NCBI GenBank assembly: GCA_024734495.1
Contig: JALMQS010000136.1
Location: 558,001 to 622,000, forward strand
From: Forficula auricularia
Lineage: Eukaryota > Arthropoda > Insecta > Dermaptera > Forficulidae
Direction of reading: 5' to 3'
Length of the DNA stretch: 64,000 nucleotides
In this document: one piece after another, positions 21,674 through 31,407 of the stretch
Position numbering within the stretch: position 1 is the first letter of the stretch
How the letters are laid out: the number at the start of each line of letters is the position of its first letter
Notes under the pieces: generated by a model
Database searches by the model: none
The model's input: the letters and a program-made list of their open reading frames with translations, nothing else
Told to the model about the DNA's origin: nothing
Position numbers and translations under genes: made by a program

Positions 21674-21721
21674 TAATGAGACGTTTCGGCCTAAATTTTA
21701 TTTGGCCATCTTCAGTCATTA
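21674..21721 (-). ncRNA. Best-matching hammerhead-like ribozyme motif
   Basis: On the minus strand the order is TAATGA (stem I 5'), CTGAAGA, T, GGCC (helix II), loop, GGCC, GAA, ACGT (stem III palindrome), C17, TCATTA (stem I 3'). Stem I pairs 6 of 6 and helix II pairs 4 GC bases. All invariant core positions (C3, U4, G5, A6, G8, A9, G12, A13, A14, A15.1-U16.1, H17) are present. The only departure is the single extra U between A9 and helix II. A loop-less ACGT stem III would work best as a dimer or in a tandem transcript. Confidence 0.65.
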
Positions 21722-21969
21722 GGAGTTATACACAAAATGCGTATACATATGTGATCGAACCAAGCCTTGTCAAAATAAAAATTTCTTTTAGCTTACATAG
21801 AAACTGAATCTTTTTAACCGTGCTTCTGGACCTGGAGAAAATCTCTATTCGCACTGAAGCTAAAAAGTATATTTTTATTTTTTATTGTGAGCTTGGTTCG
21901 TATCACCATCAATTGTACCGCATTTTGAAAAAAAAAATTGCAATTAGCTCAGTCTAATTGACTGATAGA

Positions 21970-22250
21970 TGGTCCAATCATCAGAACTTGGCCGAATTAA
22001 CGTTGCACCATCCCTAAGATGCCCCTTTTCAATAAAAGATAATCGAAATCTGGTTCATAAACAAGCGTCCTCCTTGCAAATCTAGCAAAAAGGTTTCATA
22101 CCTACGAAAAAAAATGGGACCAATCGGAACGTAGACTTGACCCAATATTAAATTCTTTTAAATTTACACTAGTCTTTGGTAATATAATCACCAATATTCT
22201 ATTCAGTGACGATATCTCCTTTTTCGTCGGTTAAAAATAAACCGACTTTA
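21970..22250 (-). mobile_element. GAC element fragment
   Basis: Contains TCATCAGAACTTGGCCGAATTAA, CCTAAGATGCCCCTTTTC, GGGACCAATCGGAAC and ends GTCGGTTAAAAATAAACCGAC. Heavily decayed outer module. Confidence 0.65.
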
Positions 22251-22408
22251 AATTTGCAATATTTAAAATTTTATATCAGTGAAATAATAACTAAATGTTA
22301 TTGAAATTAAATTAAAATTACTTTAATTTACAAAGAAACTGCAATCTTTTAATTATTTAAACTTTAAATTTATTCTTGTTGTAACTTTTTAAAATATAAA
22401 GATTAAAG

Positions 22409-22434
22409 ACACACACACACACACACACACACAC
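22409..22434. repeat. (AC)n microsatellite
   Basis: Uninterrupted AC dinucleotide run of about 13 units. Confidence 0.95.
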
Positions 22435-22919
22435 CTTTTCAAATATTTGTGTTCCTCAGCTGCATAATCACGAATATAAGAAAGTCAATGATGGTTATTT
22501 TGTTTTCAAATATTATTAATAAAAACAAGTGGTTTTCGAATATTTATTTTTCATTTATATGATGATAAATGTTATAATAAATCCGGGAATTGACTTTTTT
22601 TTCTCGAGAAATCGGGAGTAGATATTTTTGCGGATTTCCCGGGAAATCGGTAACGAGAAACCCTACAGCACGAACCTTTACCTCTATTTTGCTGAATTTC
22701 TCATAATAAAACAAAAGTCGGATGGTCACTCTGCTTTTGAAAGTCTCATATATTATATAAGAGAGGTGGCATGTGAATTGTAAAGTTATGTGGATGGCCA
22801 CATTAGTTTATTTATATTTAATTATACCTTTAAAAATATGGAATAACTTAAAGAATAAGTGCATGAGAAATAAAGAAACAATGCTCAAGTTTCCAATAAA
22901 TGAGAATTAAGTAGTTGGA

Positions 22920-23690
22920 ACACAGAGCGATGCTCGGTAATCTTTTGGCTCAGTTAAAAGCGATATATTAATATTATTTTTAATTTTAAATTCAGTTAAA
23001 AAAGTCGCTTATTATTCGTAGCCAAAATAAAATAAAATTGAAGTAAACCTTATTTATATTTTTAGCAACGTTTACAGCCGCTATGGCAATCATCAAGACG
23101 TATCACTGGCCACACAGTTTTGAATGTGATTGCAATTATAAGTAATATTAATATACAGGGAGGTTCTTTTCGTTGACTCTTTTAAATCCTGAAGAAGGAG
23201 GCACGATCCTTCGAATTGTCGGATTTTTTAAGAGAATGAAATTGATATTCTAATAAATTATTTTTTTGAAAAATAGCTTTAATTAATTAAATTTTATTAA
23301 AGCAAATATTTTACATTAATTAATGTATACATTGTATTTTTGCTTCAATTCCGGAGATTACTTCTCCACCATCGAGTGTCCTTATTCATCTTTAGTCCTT
23401 GTTTTTAATAAGAGGAAAAATCTAATTAGATAAAAAAACCTCTTTTCCGATAATTATTTCAATTCCATTTTTCCCCAATCAAGTCGATTGGTTTCATTCC
23501 ATCCCTCCATTTCAATCCTCAATCCAATCCAACCCCGTCCCCTCAATCCTTTAATTAATTAAATTGGAAAATTCTATTATAGGAAAATATTTGTAATGAT
23601 CTATTAGTGGAATTTAAAATAAAAAACAATTAAATTTTATTGAAGTGTCGGAAAATGATTAAATTATTGATTATTATTAAATTATTATTT
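22920..23690 (-). mobile_element. HEL copy with one MOD unit
   Basis: Reverse-oriented HEL: the 3' hairpin (GAGCGATGCTCGGT) at 22925, TTTTATTTTGG complement, ACGTATCACTGGCC, the hammerhead-derived block CCTGAAGAAGGAG / CGAATTGTCGGATTTTTT at 23188-23232, then the site after TTAATTAA occupied by one MOD unit (23290-23490, minus) with a pyrimidine-rich spacer, then AATATTTGTAATGATCTATT. The 5' part is replaced by AT-rich DNA and a SINE. Confidence 0.75.
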
Positions 23691-23868
23691 TTTTTTTTTG
23701 GCTTTTCGGCCTTTCTAGCCATAAGCCCAATTACGATACATACGATACGATATATTTTTTAAATTTGTCTGTACCCCCGCGGCTGGCTGCCTCGAGTCGG
23801 ATTCGAACCCGGGTCCCCTGGTTAGCTCGCTGTCACGCTACCGCCTAGCCTACAGACCCCCTCTCTAT
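23690..23868 (-). mobile_element. tRNA-derived SINE
   Basis: On the minus strand it has an A-box-like TAGGCTAGGCGGTAGCG, a B box GGGTTCGAATCCGACTCGAG, then an unrelated body with GGGCTTATGGCTAGAAAGGCC and a poly-A tail (T run at 23690-23700). A second copy at 29590-30190 shares head, body and tail. Pol III promoter boxes are readable. It is not a functional tRNA because the tRNA 3' half does not fold. Confidence 0.8.
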
Positions 23869-23879
23869 TAAATTATTTA

Positions 23880-24725
23880 TTTACTAATTAAATATTTGAT
23901 CATTATTATATGATAATTAAGTTGAATAATTGTTAAAAATAATTATTAGATTTTTTCTGAGATCTAATTGATTTAATATTTTGTTTATTTGATGTCGAAT
24001 AAAAAAATAGATCTTATGAAAGTTGTTCAGTTTTTTTCGTAGATTCAGAATATGTAAACAAATATATAGGTTTCTATTTAAAAAACAGAACTTGACCTTG
24101 AAATACCCTTGAAAGCTTGTTCTAGGTAAACAAACAATAGCGTAGTTTAGTTTCCCTCTCAATATAAATAAACTTTTATTGGAAACTTTTTCCATATAAT
24201 GCACTGTTTTTGAGTTATAAGACTGTCTCAAGATAAAAAACTCACCCGGTATAAAGAGCATGTTTGGCACCTCTAGACTGTGTCCAGGACTCTATACTAT
24301 AAGAATTCTATACTACCATATAAGAATACTATAAGAATTGCTCGTTTAATATAATAAGATTGTAAGGCAGGACATTATATTCAATTAACCTTATCTATTA
24401 CTAGAAGGGTGATCAATAAACCATCTAATCCAGAGAAAGTCTCTCCATATAAGTTACAAATAAAGAATAAATTAAATAAGAAAAGGCTAGAAAAGAAAAT
24501 AACAAACAAATCTATTTGTGATTATATATTTATTTAAAAGTAATCCAATACCAATACATCTGGGTCTGGCACATCTATATAAGAGCTCTCGGAAGGGTGA
24601 TCAATAATACATTCCATCGCCTTAAAGGGCTCTCATTTCACATGAGAAATAAAAAGTAGAAATGAAGAAAATAGACAAAATTGATATAAGAAATATCTGA
24701 AGTGGCAAAAAGAATGTGGTAATAT
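23880..24725. other. AT-rich DNA with a HEL 5' stub
   Basis: Mostly unrecognised. At 24340-24358 the minus strand carries the HEL 5' start (TCTTATTATATTAAACGAGC), with nothing else of HEL attached. The open frame at 23917-24270 (minus) is low-complexity and has no recognisable domain. Confidence 0.4.
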
Positions 24726-24727
24726 AT

Positions 24728-24850
24728 AGGAGAAGGGGCCATCCACAAATTACGTCACACTTTAAGGGTGGGAGGGGGTTAACAAAGTGTGACATCGTGT
24801 GACAAGAGGAGGGGACTAGTCATAAGCTTCGTGACGTCACATGTATAAAT
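24728..24850 (+). mobile_element. GGGGCCRTCCATAAATTACGTCACA terminus
   Basis: GGGGCCATCCACAAATTACG followed by TCACAC and later GTGACGTCACATG. The same terminus bounds the element at 36151-37556. A partial copy of that family. Confidence 0.55.
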
Positions 24851-24861
24851 CTTAAGCAGGC

Positions 24862-24890
24862 CTGTCCATCCCGTGGCCCGCGAGCATATA
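24862..24890 (+). mobile_element. hAT-type terminus
   Basis: CAGGCCTGTCCATCCCGTGG followed by CCCGCGAGC is a typical hAT end. It is cut off after 28 bp by the start of a HEL element. Confidence 0.6.
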
Positions 24891-25705
24891 TATATAGAAT
24901 CGGTTTCTCGAAAACGGCTCTAATGATTTGGATGGAATTCACAAGTGAGGGGGTTTTGGGGTTGACAATTCGATCTGTCACGGTCTAATCCTCGGCTAAG
25001 TTGTTTTTGATGGGTTTTTTTTATTGAAATAATTATTCACAGGTGGCTGTCTCGATAAAAATGTATAATTACATTTTTATTTAATTCATTTTAATAATTA
25101 ATTAGTTTTTTAATTTTATATCCCACAGATGGATCATTAAAAATATTATTATATATTAAAATTTGCCAATTTAATTAATTAGAGGTATTTTTCTATTTTC
25201 TATAAAATAATTTATTAAAATATCAATTTCTTTCTCTTAAAAAATCCGACAAAGGATCATGCTTCCTTCTTCAGGATTTAAAAGGGTCAACGAAAGAACC
25301 TCCGTGTATATTAATATTATTTTTAATTGCAATTAGATTTAAAACGCTGTGCCCAGTGATACGTCTTGATGATGGCCATAGCGGGTATAATCGTTGGCAA
25401 AAATATAAATTAAATTTTATTTTATTTTGACTGCAAATAAAAATCGATCATTTTAACTGAATTTAAAATTAAAAATAATATTAATATATCGCTTTTAACT
25501 GAAATTATTGGATAAAAATACTGGTAGGTTTCACATTAAGAAATAAAAATAAAACGAATTTATTTTTTATATCTTAATGTGAAACCTACCAAGTATTTTT
25601 TATCCAATAATTTTAAAAATGTTTCACCAAGTACTAACACCAAATTCCTTAAAAACTAAAAAAAGCTTTTAACTGAACTAAAAAAATTACCGAGAATCGC
25701 GTACT
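24886..25705 (+). mobile_element. HEL copy split by a foldback insertion
   Basis: Proceeds from AGAATCGGTTTCTCGAAAAC through GACAATTCGATCTGTCACGG, TTTTTGATGGG, TTTGCCAATTTAATTAATT (empty MOD site), TCCGACAAAGGATC, GTGATACGTCTTGATGATGG and ends at a decayed hairpin (ACCGAGAATCGCG). The foldback at 25504-25664 splits it near the 3' end. Confidence 0.75.
25491..25677. mobile_element. Foldback insertion with 13-bp duplication
   Basis: GCTTTTAACTGAA at 25491-25503 and 25665-25677 flanks a 161-bp insert. The insert is an inverted repeat with ATTATTGGATAAAAA and GTAGGTTTCACATTAAGA arms around 25555, followed by a unique tail ending AAAAACTAAAAAAA. It is unrelated in sequence to HHF but similar in form and duplication length. 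Confidence 0.75.
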
Positions 25706-26099
25706 TATGGTTTAATTGGATAATAACAGACAAATCGATGGAATTTCAATTATATCAAGAATGACTAAACCTTTATAAAAATAAATTTTTTATAATTTTT
25801 CTCATTAATATATCAAAGAATAATTGATATATCAATGAGAATTGTTTTGACCGCGCTTATTTGAAAAATATATTTATTGCGAGACTACTGCGGATTACGC
25901 TATTGGAGTCTGCGGAGTCTTAAGTCTGGACCAAGAGAGAAAAAGATGTGATCTATTTAGCTACAATTCAACGTCATTTAGCGTATAGCCCGCATGACAT
26001 TCGGTTGAATCACCAAATGAATTTGAAATCTCAAATGTTATATATTCAAACTCCCAGCCCAGAGCGCTCGGTCTATTTTCCTTCATAAAAAATTTATTA

Positions 26100-26270
26100 A
26101 TCTCTATCTATAACTTACGTACAAATATTCAAATTAATATCTCTAATCAAACACAGAGATATTTATTAATATTACGTTGGAACTGTTTTATTTGGACATC
26201 CAGTATTTATAAATATATAAACGACCAACCAGAAACAGGTAAACAAAGGATTTTTGTTTTTTGTTTAGCC
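26100..26270. other. Unrecognised DNA
   Basis: AT-rich, no recognisable repeat. Confidence 0.35.
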
Positions 26271-26465
26271 TTTTGATTGGCTGGATTCCCTGTGGACTTC
26301 AAGCCAATGAAAATCCTGACATCGGGTTTCCGCTTGCTGTCTAGTCACATTCTCTTTCAGTGATATGATGAAAGTTGATGACGTCACTTAAAGGTCTCCC
26401 TCGCCCAAAGGTATCATCTGAACAACGAGAGTTTGGCCGGCTTGGTTGCTGCTTAGTTCAAGCTT
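26270..26465. promoter_or_regulatory. GC-richer unique segment with CCAAT and CRE-like sites
   Basis: Contains GATTGGCTGG and AGCCAATGAAAA (CCAAT in both orientations) and TGATGACGTCACTTA (a perfect TGACGTCA CRE), in a less AT-rich segment that matches none of the repeat families. No start codon with an open frame follows. It could be a promoter remnant or chance; shown because it is the only cluster of this type in the window. Confidence 0.2.
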
Positions 26466-27790
26466 CTGCTTAATATTATTTTTAATTTTAAATTCAGGTA
26501 AAAAGGTCGATTTTTAATTGGAGCCAAAATAAAATAAAATTATAATAAAACTTAATTTATATTTTTAGCAACGTTTAGACCCGCTATGGCCATCATCACT
26601 GGCCACAAAGTTTTGAATGTAATTGCAATTAAAAATAATATTAATATTCACCGAGGTTCTCTCGTTGTCCCTTTTTAACCGACTTCAAAAAAGGAGGAGG
26701 TTCTCTATTCGATTGATTTTTTTTTTTTGTGCCTATGTTACCTCATATCTCCGCCAATTGTCAACCGATTTTGAAAATTTTTTTTGCATTGGGTCCAGTC
26801 TAGCTTCCGATTGGTCCCATTTTTTTCGATTTTTTCATAGGTATTAGACCTTTTTTATTAGGTTTGTTTAGACCTAACCTCTTTGTTTATGAACCGATTT
26901 CGATGGTTCTTTTTTATCCGAAAGGGGTGTCTTAGGGATGGTGTCATATTAATTTGGTCAAGTTCTGACGATATAATCACTATTAATAACATCACTAAAA
27001 AGAGAAAAATAAAAATTTTTAAGAAAAAAATAAAAACCGACTTCAAAAATTAAATGCAACAAATATAAAAATACACTAAAAGGTATAAAATAATTATTAT
27101 CTTATTTAGTTATAACTAAACGACGAAATATTAACACGAAATTACTTTTTGAAGTTGGTGCCAAACATATACCTTTTATGAATCGCACTCGACGGATCTT
27201 ACTTAGTACGTTTGGCGGGTACACTCGCTTATAGGTATAGTTTGTTTGGCACCGACTTTAAAAAGTAATTTCGTGTTTATATTTCGTCGTTTAGTTGTAA
27301 CTAAATAAGATAATAATTATTTTATACCTTTTAGTGTATTTTTATATTTGTTGCATTTAATTTTTTGAAGTCGGTTTTTATTTTTTTCTTAAAAATTTTA
27401 AATCCTGAAGATGGAGGTACAATCCTTCGGATTTTTTACCAGAATGAAATTAATATTCTAATAAATTATTTTATAGAAAAATACCTTTAATTAATTAACC
27501 AATTATTATACATGAATTAATGTATACATTATATTTTAGCTTCGACTTCTGAGATTACTTCTCCACCATCGACTGTCCTTAATCATCTTTTTAGTCCTTG
27601 TTTTTAATAAGAGGAAACAACTATTTAAATAAAAAAACCTCTTTTCCGATAATTATTCCAATTCAATTATCTCCATTCTCTCTCTTTAATTAACTAATAA
27701 ATTTATTAAACCAATTATTTTACATGAATTAATTTTATTAAAAGAAAATTGAAAAAAATGTAATTATAAGTTTTTATCGATACAACCATG
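26465..27790 (-). mobile_element. HEL copy with nested GAC and one MOD unit
   Basis: Reverse-oriented HEL without its hairpin end: AAATTCAGGTAAAAAGGTCG, GCAACGTTTAGACCCGC, GAGGTTCTCTCGTTG, then a GAC insertion (26677-27395), then TTTTAAATCCTGAAGATGG, the TTAATTAA site filled with one MOD unit (27495-27680), then AAATTGAAAAAAATGTAATT. The order shows GAC arrived after HEL. Confidence 0.75.
26677..27395 (+). mobile_element. GAC element inserted in HEL
   Basis: AACCGACTTCAAAAAAGGAGG at 26677 to GAAGTCGGTTTTTATTTTTT at 27379 plus TTCTTAAAAA. Both modules present, with a shorter outer module than copy 3. HEL sequence resumes directly on both sides. Confidence 0.8.
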
Positions 27791-27929
27791 CAATGGATCT
27801 ATGCCTATTCTCTTATGCTCTTTTATGAGAGGTCTTTGTGACTGAGAGTGCAAATATATCTATAATAAAATTTATTTAATTTATTATAAATAAAGGAAGG
27901 GGTTGTAAATTAGTCATGTCGCAAAATAA

Positions 27930-28132
27930 ATATTTTAATCGTTCATATCTCCTGTTCGCTAAGTCGCAGAGTCTTAAAATTTCAAACATAAGCTATCTAG
28001 GGGCTAGCAAAAAGTACCACAAGATTTTGGTTAAAATAGACGTACCGGAAGTTGATGTTTACTTGAAATTTGAAACTTGAACTATTTAGAGGCCAAAAGT
28101 TAACGAGCATCGCTCGGTGCTCCAGGTACTAA
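27930..28132 (+). repeat. Composite fragment ending in a HEL hairpin
   Basis: TCGTTCATATCTCCTGTTCG and GACGTACCGGAAGTTGATG resemble part of the repeat at 39835-40375. The last 50 bp is a HEL 3' end (CGAGC-ATC-GCTCG, then GGTACTAA). Probably a HEL variant with a different body. Confidence 0.45.
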
Positions 28133-28134
28133 AT

Positions 28135-28630
28135 ATTATACTAAGAAGAAATAATTTGCTGCCGCTCAGAAGGCGGTCTCAGTCATTATAATGGCTAATA
28201 ATAAATAATGAATAATTATTCTTATATGAGCATTAATACGAACAACATCTAAATTTATGCTCCAGGAAAGAAATTGAAATATTTTTTTTTCTTCTTCTTT
28301 AATATTATTCGTCGTCTCAAAATTGATGCCTGAGGATCATTTATTTATGACAAATTGATCAATTTCGGCCTCACATTGGCGACACAACTCTAGAAGAAAG
28401 AAACAAGAAAAACACGAGATTGACCTCCTATAACTACATCTTCCGGTCTCCGGTTATAGCACATGTAGCTATCATATCAACCAGAGTGTGCAAGAGGCCA
28501 GAATGGACCTGATGTTCTATTTAAACCATCCATAGATCACCATCTTCATCATTTGTAAATCTCATATAAATATTCTTTTTATTTTATTCAATCATATATT
28601 TTTAAATCAATAAACAAATAAAATCGTTAT
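28135..28630. other. Unrecognised DNA
   Basis: No repeat family, frame or end signature recognised. Confidence 0.4.
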
Positions 28631-28631
28631 A

Positions 28632-29262
28632 ATCTATATAAATAAAAATGTACTGTTACGCTTAAGTGATACGTTGAAGGATCTCCGAAAGTTCTTCACC
28701 GATTTCTTTGAAATTTTCACACAACATTCCATTCAAATGCACGAGTGTTTTTATATATAGTGTTTTAATAGATATCACACCTGTGGCATGCAAAATTTTT
28801 TTTTTGAGGAAACAACGCCAGTGCCTCTCTGGGGGTAAAAGCAAACAAACAAGATGGCCGATAATAGCTTTTTGGAAATCTTTCAACTGTCAATATTATT
28901 TTTGGTTAAGGGAACAATTTTGACAAGTAATATATAATTCATTTACTGTTTTAATACCTATTCTATAATTATTTGCATTTTCAATTTATTTTCAAAACTA
29001 TTATTATTTTTTAAATATATTTAAATTTTGATCAAATCAATTTTGACAGGTAAGCAATATATAATCATTTATCATTTTTTTAATATATTGTTTTATTCTT
29101 ATTTTATTAAAAGAAAAAGCTGTGTCTTCTTTATTTTTTAACTATTTTTGCAACGCGTGGTCGGGTCAGCTATTATTTATATAAATTTTAACCATAAAAC
29201 GAGACACTCACCGTCAAGTGCTAGGTGACGCCGGACCGAAGGCCAGGGCGTCAGCTAGTAAA
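28632..29262 (+). mobile_element. Second Helitron-like element, non-autonomous
   Basis: Starts TCTATATAAATAAAAATG and ends with a GC-rich hairpin GACGCC...GGCGTC followed by AGCTAGT, matching the Helitron plan (5' TC, 3' hairpin, CTAGT/CTRR). It contains ATCTCCGAAAGTTCTTCACC and CGTGGTCGGGTCAGC. No Rep/helicase coding sequence. This is a different family from HEL. Confidence 0.65.
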
Positions 29263-29364
29263 TTATAAATTTTAAAAATAAAAAATTACTTTTTCATTCA
29301 ACACTTACTAATTCCCTGATTACACTCCCATCATCTCCCACGAAACCTTCACAAATTCACTTTA

Positions 29365-29582
29365 ACCACCTGTTAATAATTATTTCAATTAACAAAAATC
29401 CCATTAAAAAACAACTTAGCCGAAGATGAGAGCGTGACAGATCGAATTGTCGACACAAAAACCTCAATCCGTGCATTTTCATCCAAATCGTCAGAGCCGT
29501 TTTCGAGAAACCGATTCTATATATGGTATACTATATATACAAGAATTGCTCGTTTAATATAATAAGATAAGATAAGATAAGA
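29365..29582 (-). mobile_element. HEL 5' segment
   Basis: AACTTAGCCGAAGATGAGAG, GACAGATCGAATTGTCGAC, GAGCCGTTTTCGAGAAACCG and then GCTCGTTTAATATAATAAG followed by several AGATA units. It reaches the HEL 5' terminus next to a SINE. Confidence 0.7.
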
Positions 29583-29589
29583 AATATAA

Positions 29590-30190
29590 ACGGGGGGTCA
29601 GATAGGCTAGGTGGTAGCGTGCCAGCCTGCTAACCAGGGGACCCGGGTTCGAATCCGACTCGAGGCATCCAGCTAAAATCTGACCCCGGGGGTAGAGACA
29701 AATTTAGAAAAAATATAATTAGTATCGTAAATTGGCTTATGGCTAGAAAGGCATCACCATCATCATCATCATTGAGTATACAGTCCTAAGACTGGTTTGA
29801 TGCAACAATCCATCTCCACTCGACTCTGTTCCCCGCCAGCTGTTTGACCTCTCTAAATGTCTGGCATCCCATATCCCCGATTATTTGGTTGAAATATTCT
29901 AATCTGGGTCTTCCCCTTCCCCTTTCCCACCTCCCCCTCCAAGATATCCCTAAGCAGTCCCCCATGTCTCAGTATGTGCCCCATCATCTGACCTCTTCTC
30001 TTCTTCAGACTCTTCCACAAGGTTATTCTTTCTCCGATTCTTCCAAGAACTTCTTCATTTGAAATTTTATCCATCCATTTGATATTCATCATTCTTCTGT
30101 AGCACCACATTTCGAAAGCCTCTAATCTCTTTCTCTCCGCTTTTCTAATTGTCCAGGTTTCACACCTGGAAAGGCCGAAAAGCCAAAAAT
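29590..30190 (+). mobile_element. tRNA-derived SINE split by a LINE end
   Basis: Head with TAGGCTAGGTGGTAGCG (A box) and GGGTTCGAATCCGACTCGAG (B box), body ending TTATGGCTAGAAAGGC at 29752, resumed as GAAAGGCCGAAAAGCC at 30164-30180. ATATAAAC flanks both sides of the whole SINE, a likely 8-bp duplication. The RTE-like LINE tail is inserted at GAAAGGC, which is duplicated. Confidence 0.8.
29753..30170 (-). pseudogene. RTE-like LINE ORF C-terminus and 3' tail
   Basis: Minus-strand frame from about 30165: a CETWTIRKAERKRLEAFE stretch, then MWCYRRMM--IKW-DKISNEEVL, GHILRHGGLLRDILEGEV and finally a shifted EWRWIVASNQS-DC end. This is the conserved C-terminal part of RTE-type non-LTR retrotransposon proteins. 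The 3' end is a (TGA)n tail, typical of RTE. One frameshift occurs around the poly-G/C region (GKGKTQI). It is 5'-truncated and inserted in a SINE with a GAAAGGC duplication. Confidence 0.85.
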
Positions 30191-30289
30191 ATATATAAAC
30201 AACTGGGAAATATAAATAAATTCTGATGTTTAATTATTGAAAAACAAGCAAAACAATAGAAATAGAGTATTATCTTAAACAAACATTAA

Positions 30290-30605
30290 TTCACCCCTAT
30301 TATTCAACCTATTATTATCAGAACATCTCTTTAATGAAGTATTGGATGGAAATGAGAAAGAGATACCATGATAAATAGAGGGAACATCAACCATCTTAGA
30401 TATTCAGATGATTTCTTATTGATGGCAAACAATGCAGAATGCATACAAAAACCCTAAACAGAGCAGAGAGGAAATATATTCGAGCAATACGGTTTTAAAC
30501 TTAAATGCAAAACGAAAATGATCATCAGTAGAAATCTTAACGTGAGTAAGTATTTTGGTAATGAAAACAAAACAATAGAAAGAAGATTTAAAGAGTATAG
30601 CCGGG
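30290..30605 (+). pseudogene. Non-LTR reverse transcriptase core fragment
   Basis: Frame pieces in order: SPLLFNLLLSEHLFNEVLDG, then after two stops and a shift RGNINHLRYSDDFLLMAN, then after another shift EQYGFKLKCKTKMIISRN. LSPLLFN is the RT motif before the catalytic box and YSDD is the YxDD catalytic motif; EQYGLKLN-KTK-M-IS is the RTE-type motif after it. At least two frameshifts and two stops, so non-functional. It lies close to, but in opposite orientation from, the RTE tail at 29753-30170. Confidence 0.75.
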
Positions 30606-30659
30606 TTTGTATGGGAAATCTGCCCCCGTGGCAATTTTTATTTGCACTTGGTGATCGAT

Positions 30660-31170
30660 TTGACATTAAATAAAAATAGATACAATTTGATGGCTGTATA
30701 TGTATATAATTAAGTAATGGAGAGGGATTCAGCCAATGGGTAGCCTCTGCTGAATAAAAAAACTCCCAATTATAGAAAACGTTTCGGCTTTAATTAAATA
30801 ATGCCATCATCAGTTCCTAAGAGTTGATGAGTCCTTGAAGACGAACGCCATATTTGTGTATAAGGTATAATTTTTTTTTTTTTTTTTTTTTATTCAGCAG
30901 AGGCTACCCATTGGGTGAATCCCTCTCCATTACTTAATTATATACATATACAGCCATCAAATTGTATCAACTTTATAACCATTGAGGAATATCATCATGC
31001 TCGGACACCTTATACACAAATATGGCGCTCGTCTTCAAGGACTCATCAACTCTTAGGAACTGATGATGGCATTATTTAATTAAAGCCGAAACGTTTTCTA
31101 TAATTGGGAGTTTTTTTATTCAGCAGAGGCTACCCATTGGCTGAATCCCTCTCCATTACTTAATTATTAA
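30660..31170. mobile_element. HHT dimer: inverted plus head-to-tail units
   Basis: The left half (30668-30870) is an HHT unit on the minus strand with its hammerhead-like motif at 30765-30830. A T20 run (30871-30890) separates it from the plus-strand half (30892-31165), where ATTCAGCAGAGGCTACCCAT starts at 30892 and again at 31118: a head-to-tail repeat with a 226-bp period. The plus motif (31048-31110) has GGAA/TTCT (one G-U pair), CTGATGA, T, GGC/GCC, GAA, ACGT, T. The 12143-12325 copy has TTCC, restoring a full 4-bp pairing. Confidence 0.8.
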
Positions 31171-31407
31171 ATAAAAATAATTTAGCTAAATTTTTAGCTC
31201 TTTATCTCCAACGATTTTCGAAATTTTCAAAAAAAAAACCTCTTTTTTTGATTTGGCTTTTTTTTCAATAGTAAAATTTAAAATTAATGTATGGTGATTT
31301 TTTTTTCAATTCTTAGGAGTAAAAGGGATGAACAAACAGTTTCATTATGAATCTCAGGTGGAAAGCCGATTTTGAAGAACAGAAATGAAACTATAATCAT
31401 TTTATTA

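Larger units (their letters stand above)
20851..22668. mobile_element. hAT-type element with CAGTAGG/CTGTAGGG ends
   Basis: The left end CAGTAGGATTTCTCATTTCCC and, on the minus strand from 22668, CTGTAGGGTTTCTCGTTACC share an inverted terminus with CCCGGGAAA subterminal repeats on both sides. The 8-bp flanks do not match clearly, so the two ends may come from different copies. The interior holds two hammerhead-like sequences, a GAC fragment and an AC microsatellite. Confidence 0.5.

Noticed and set aside
29590..29680. tRNA gene
   Set aside because: A and B boxes are present, but acceptor and anticodon stems do not form and the sequence continues into a SINE body shared with 23690.
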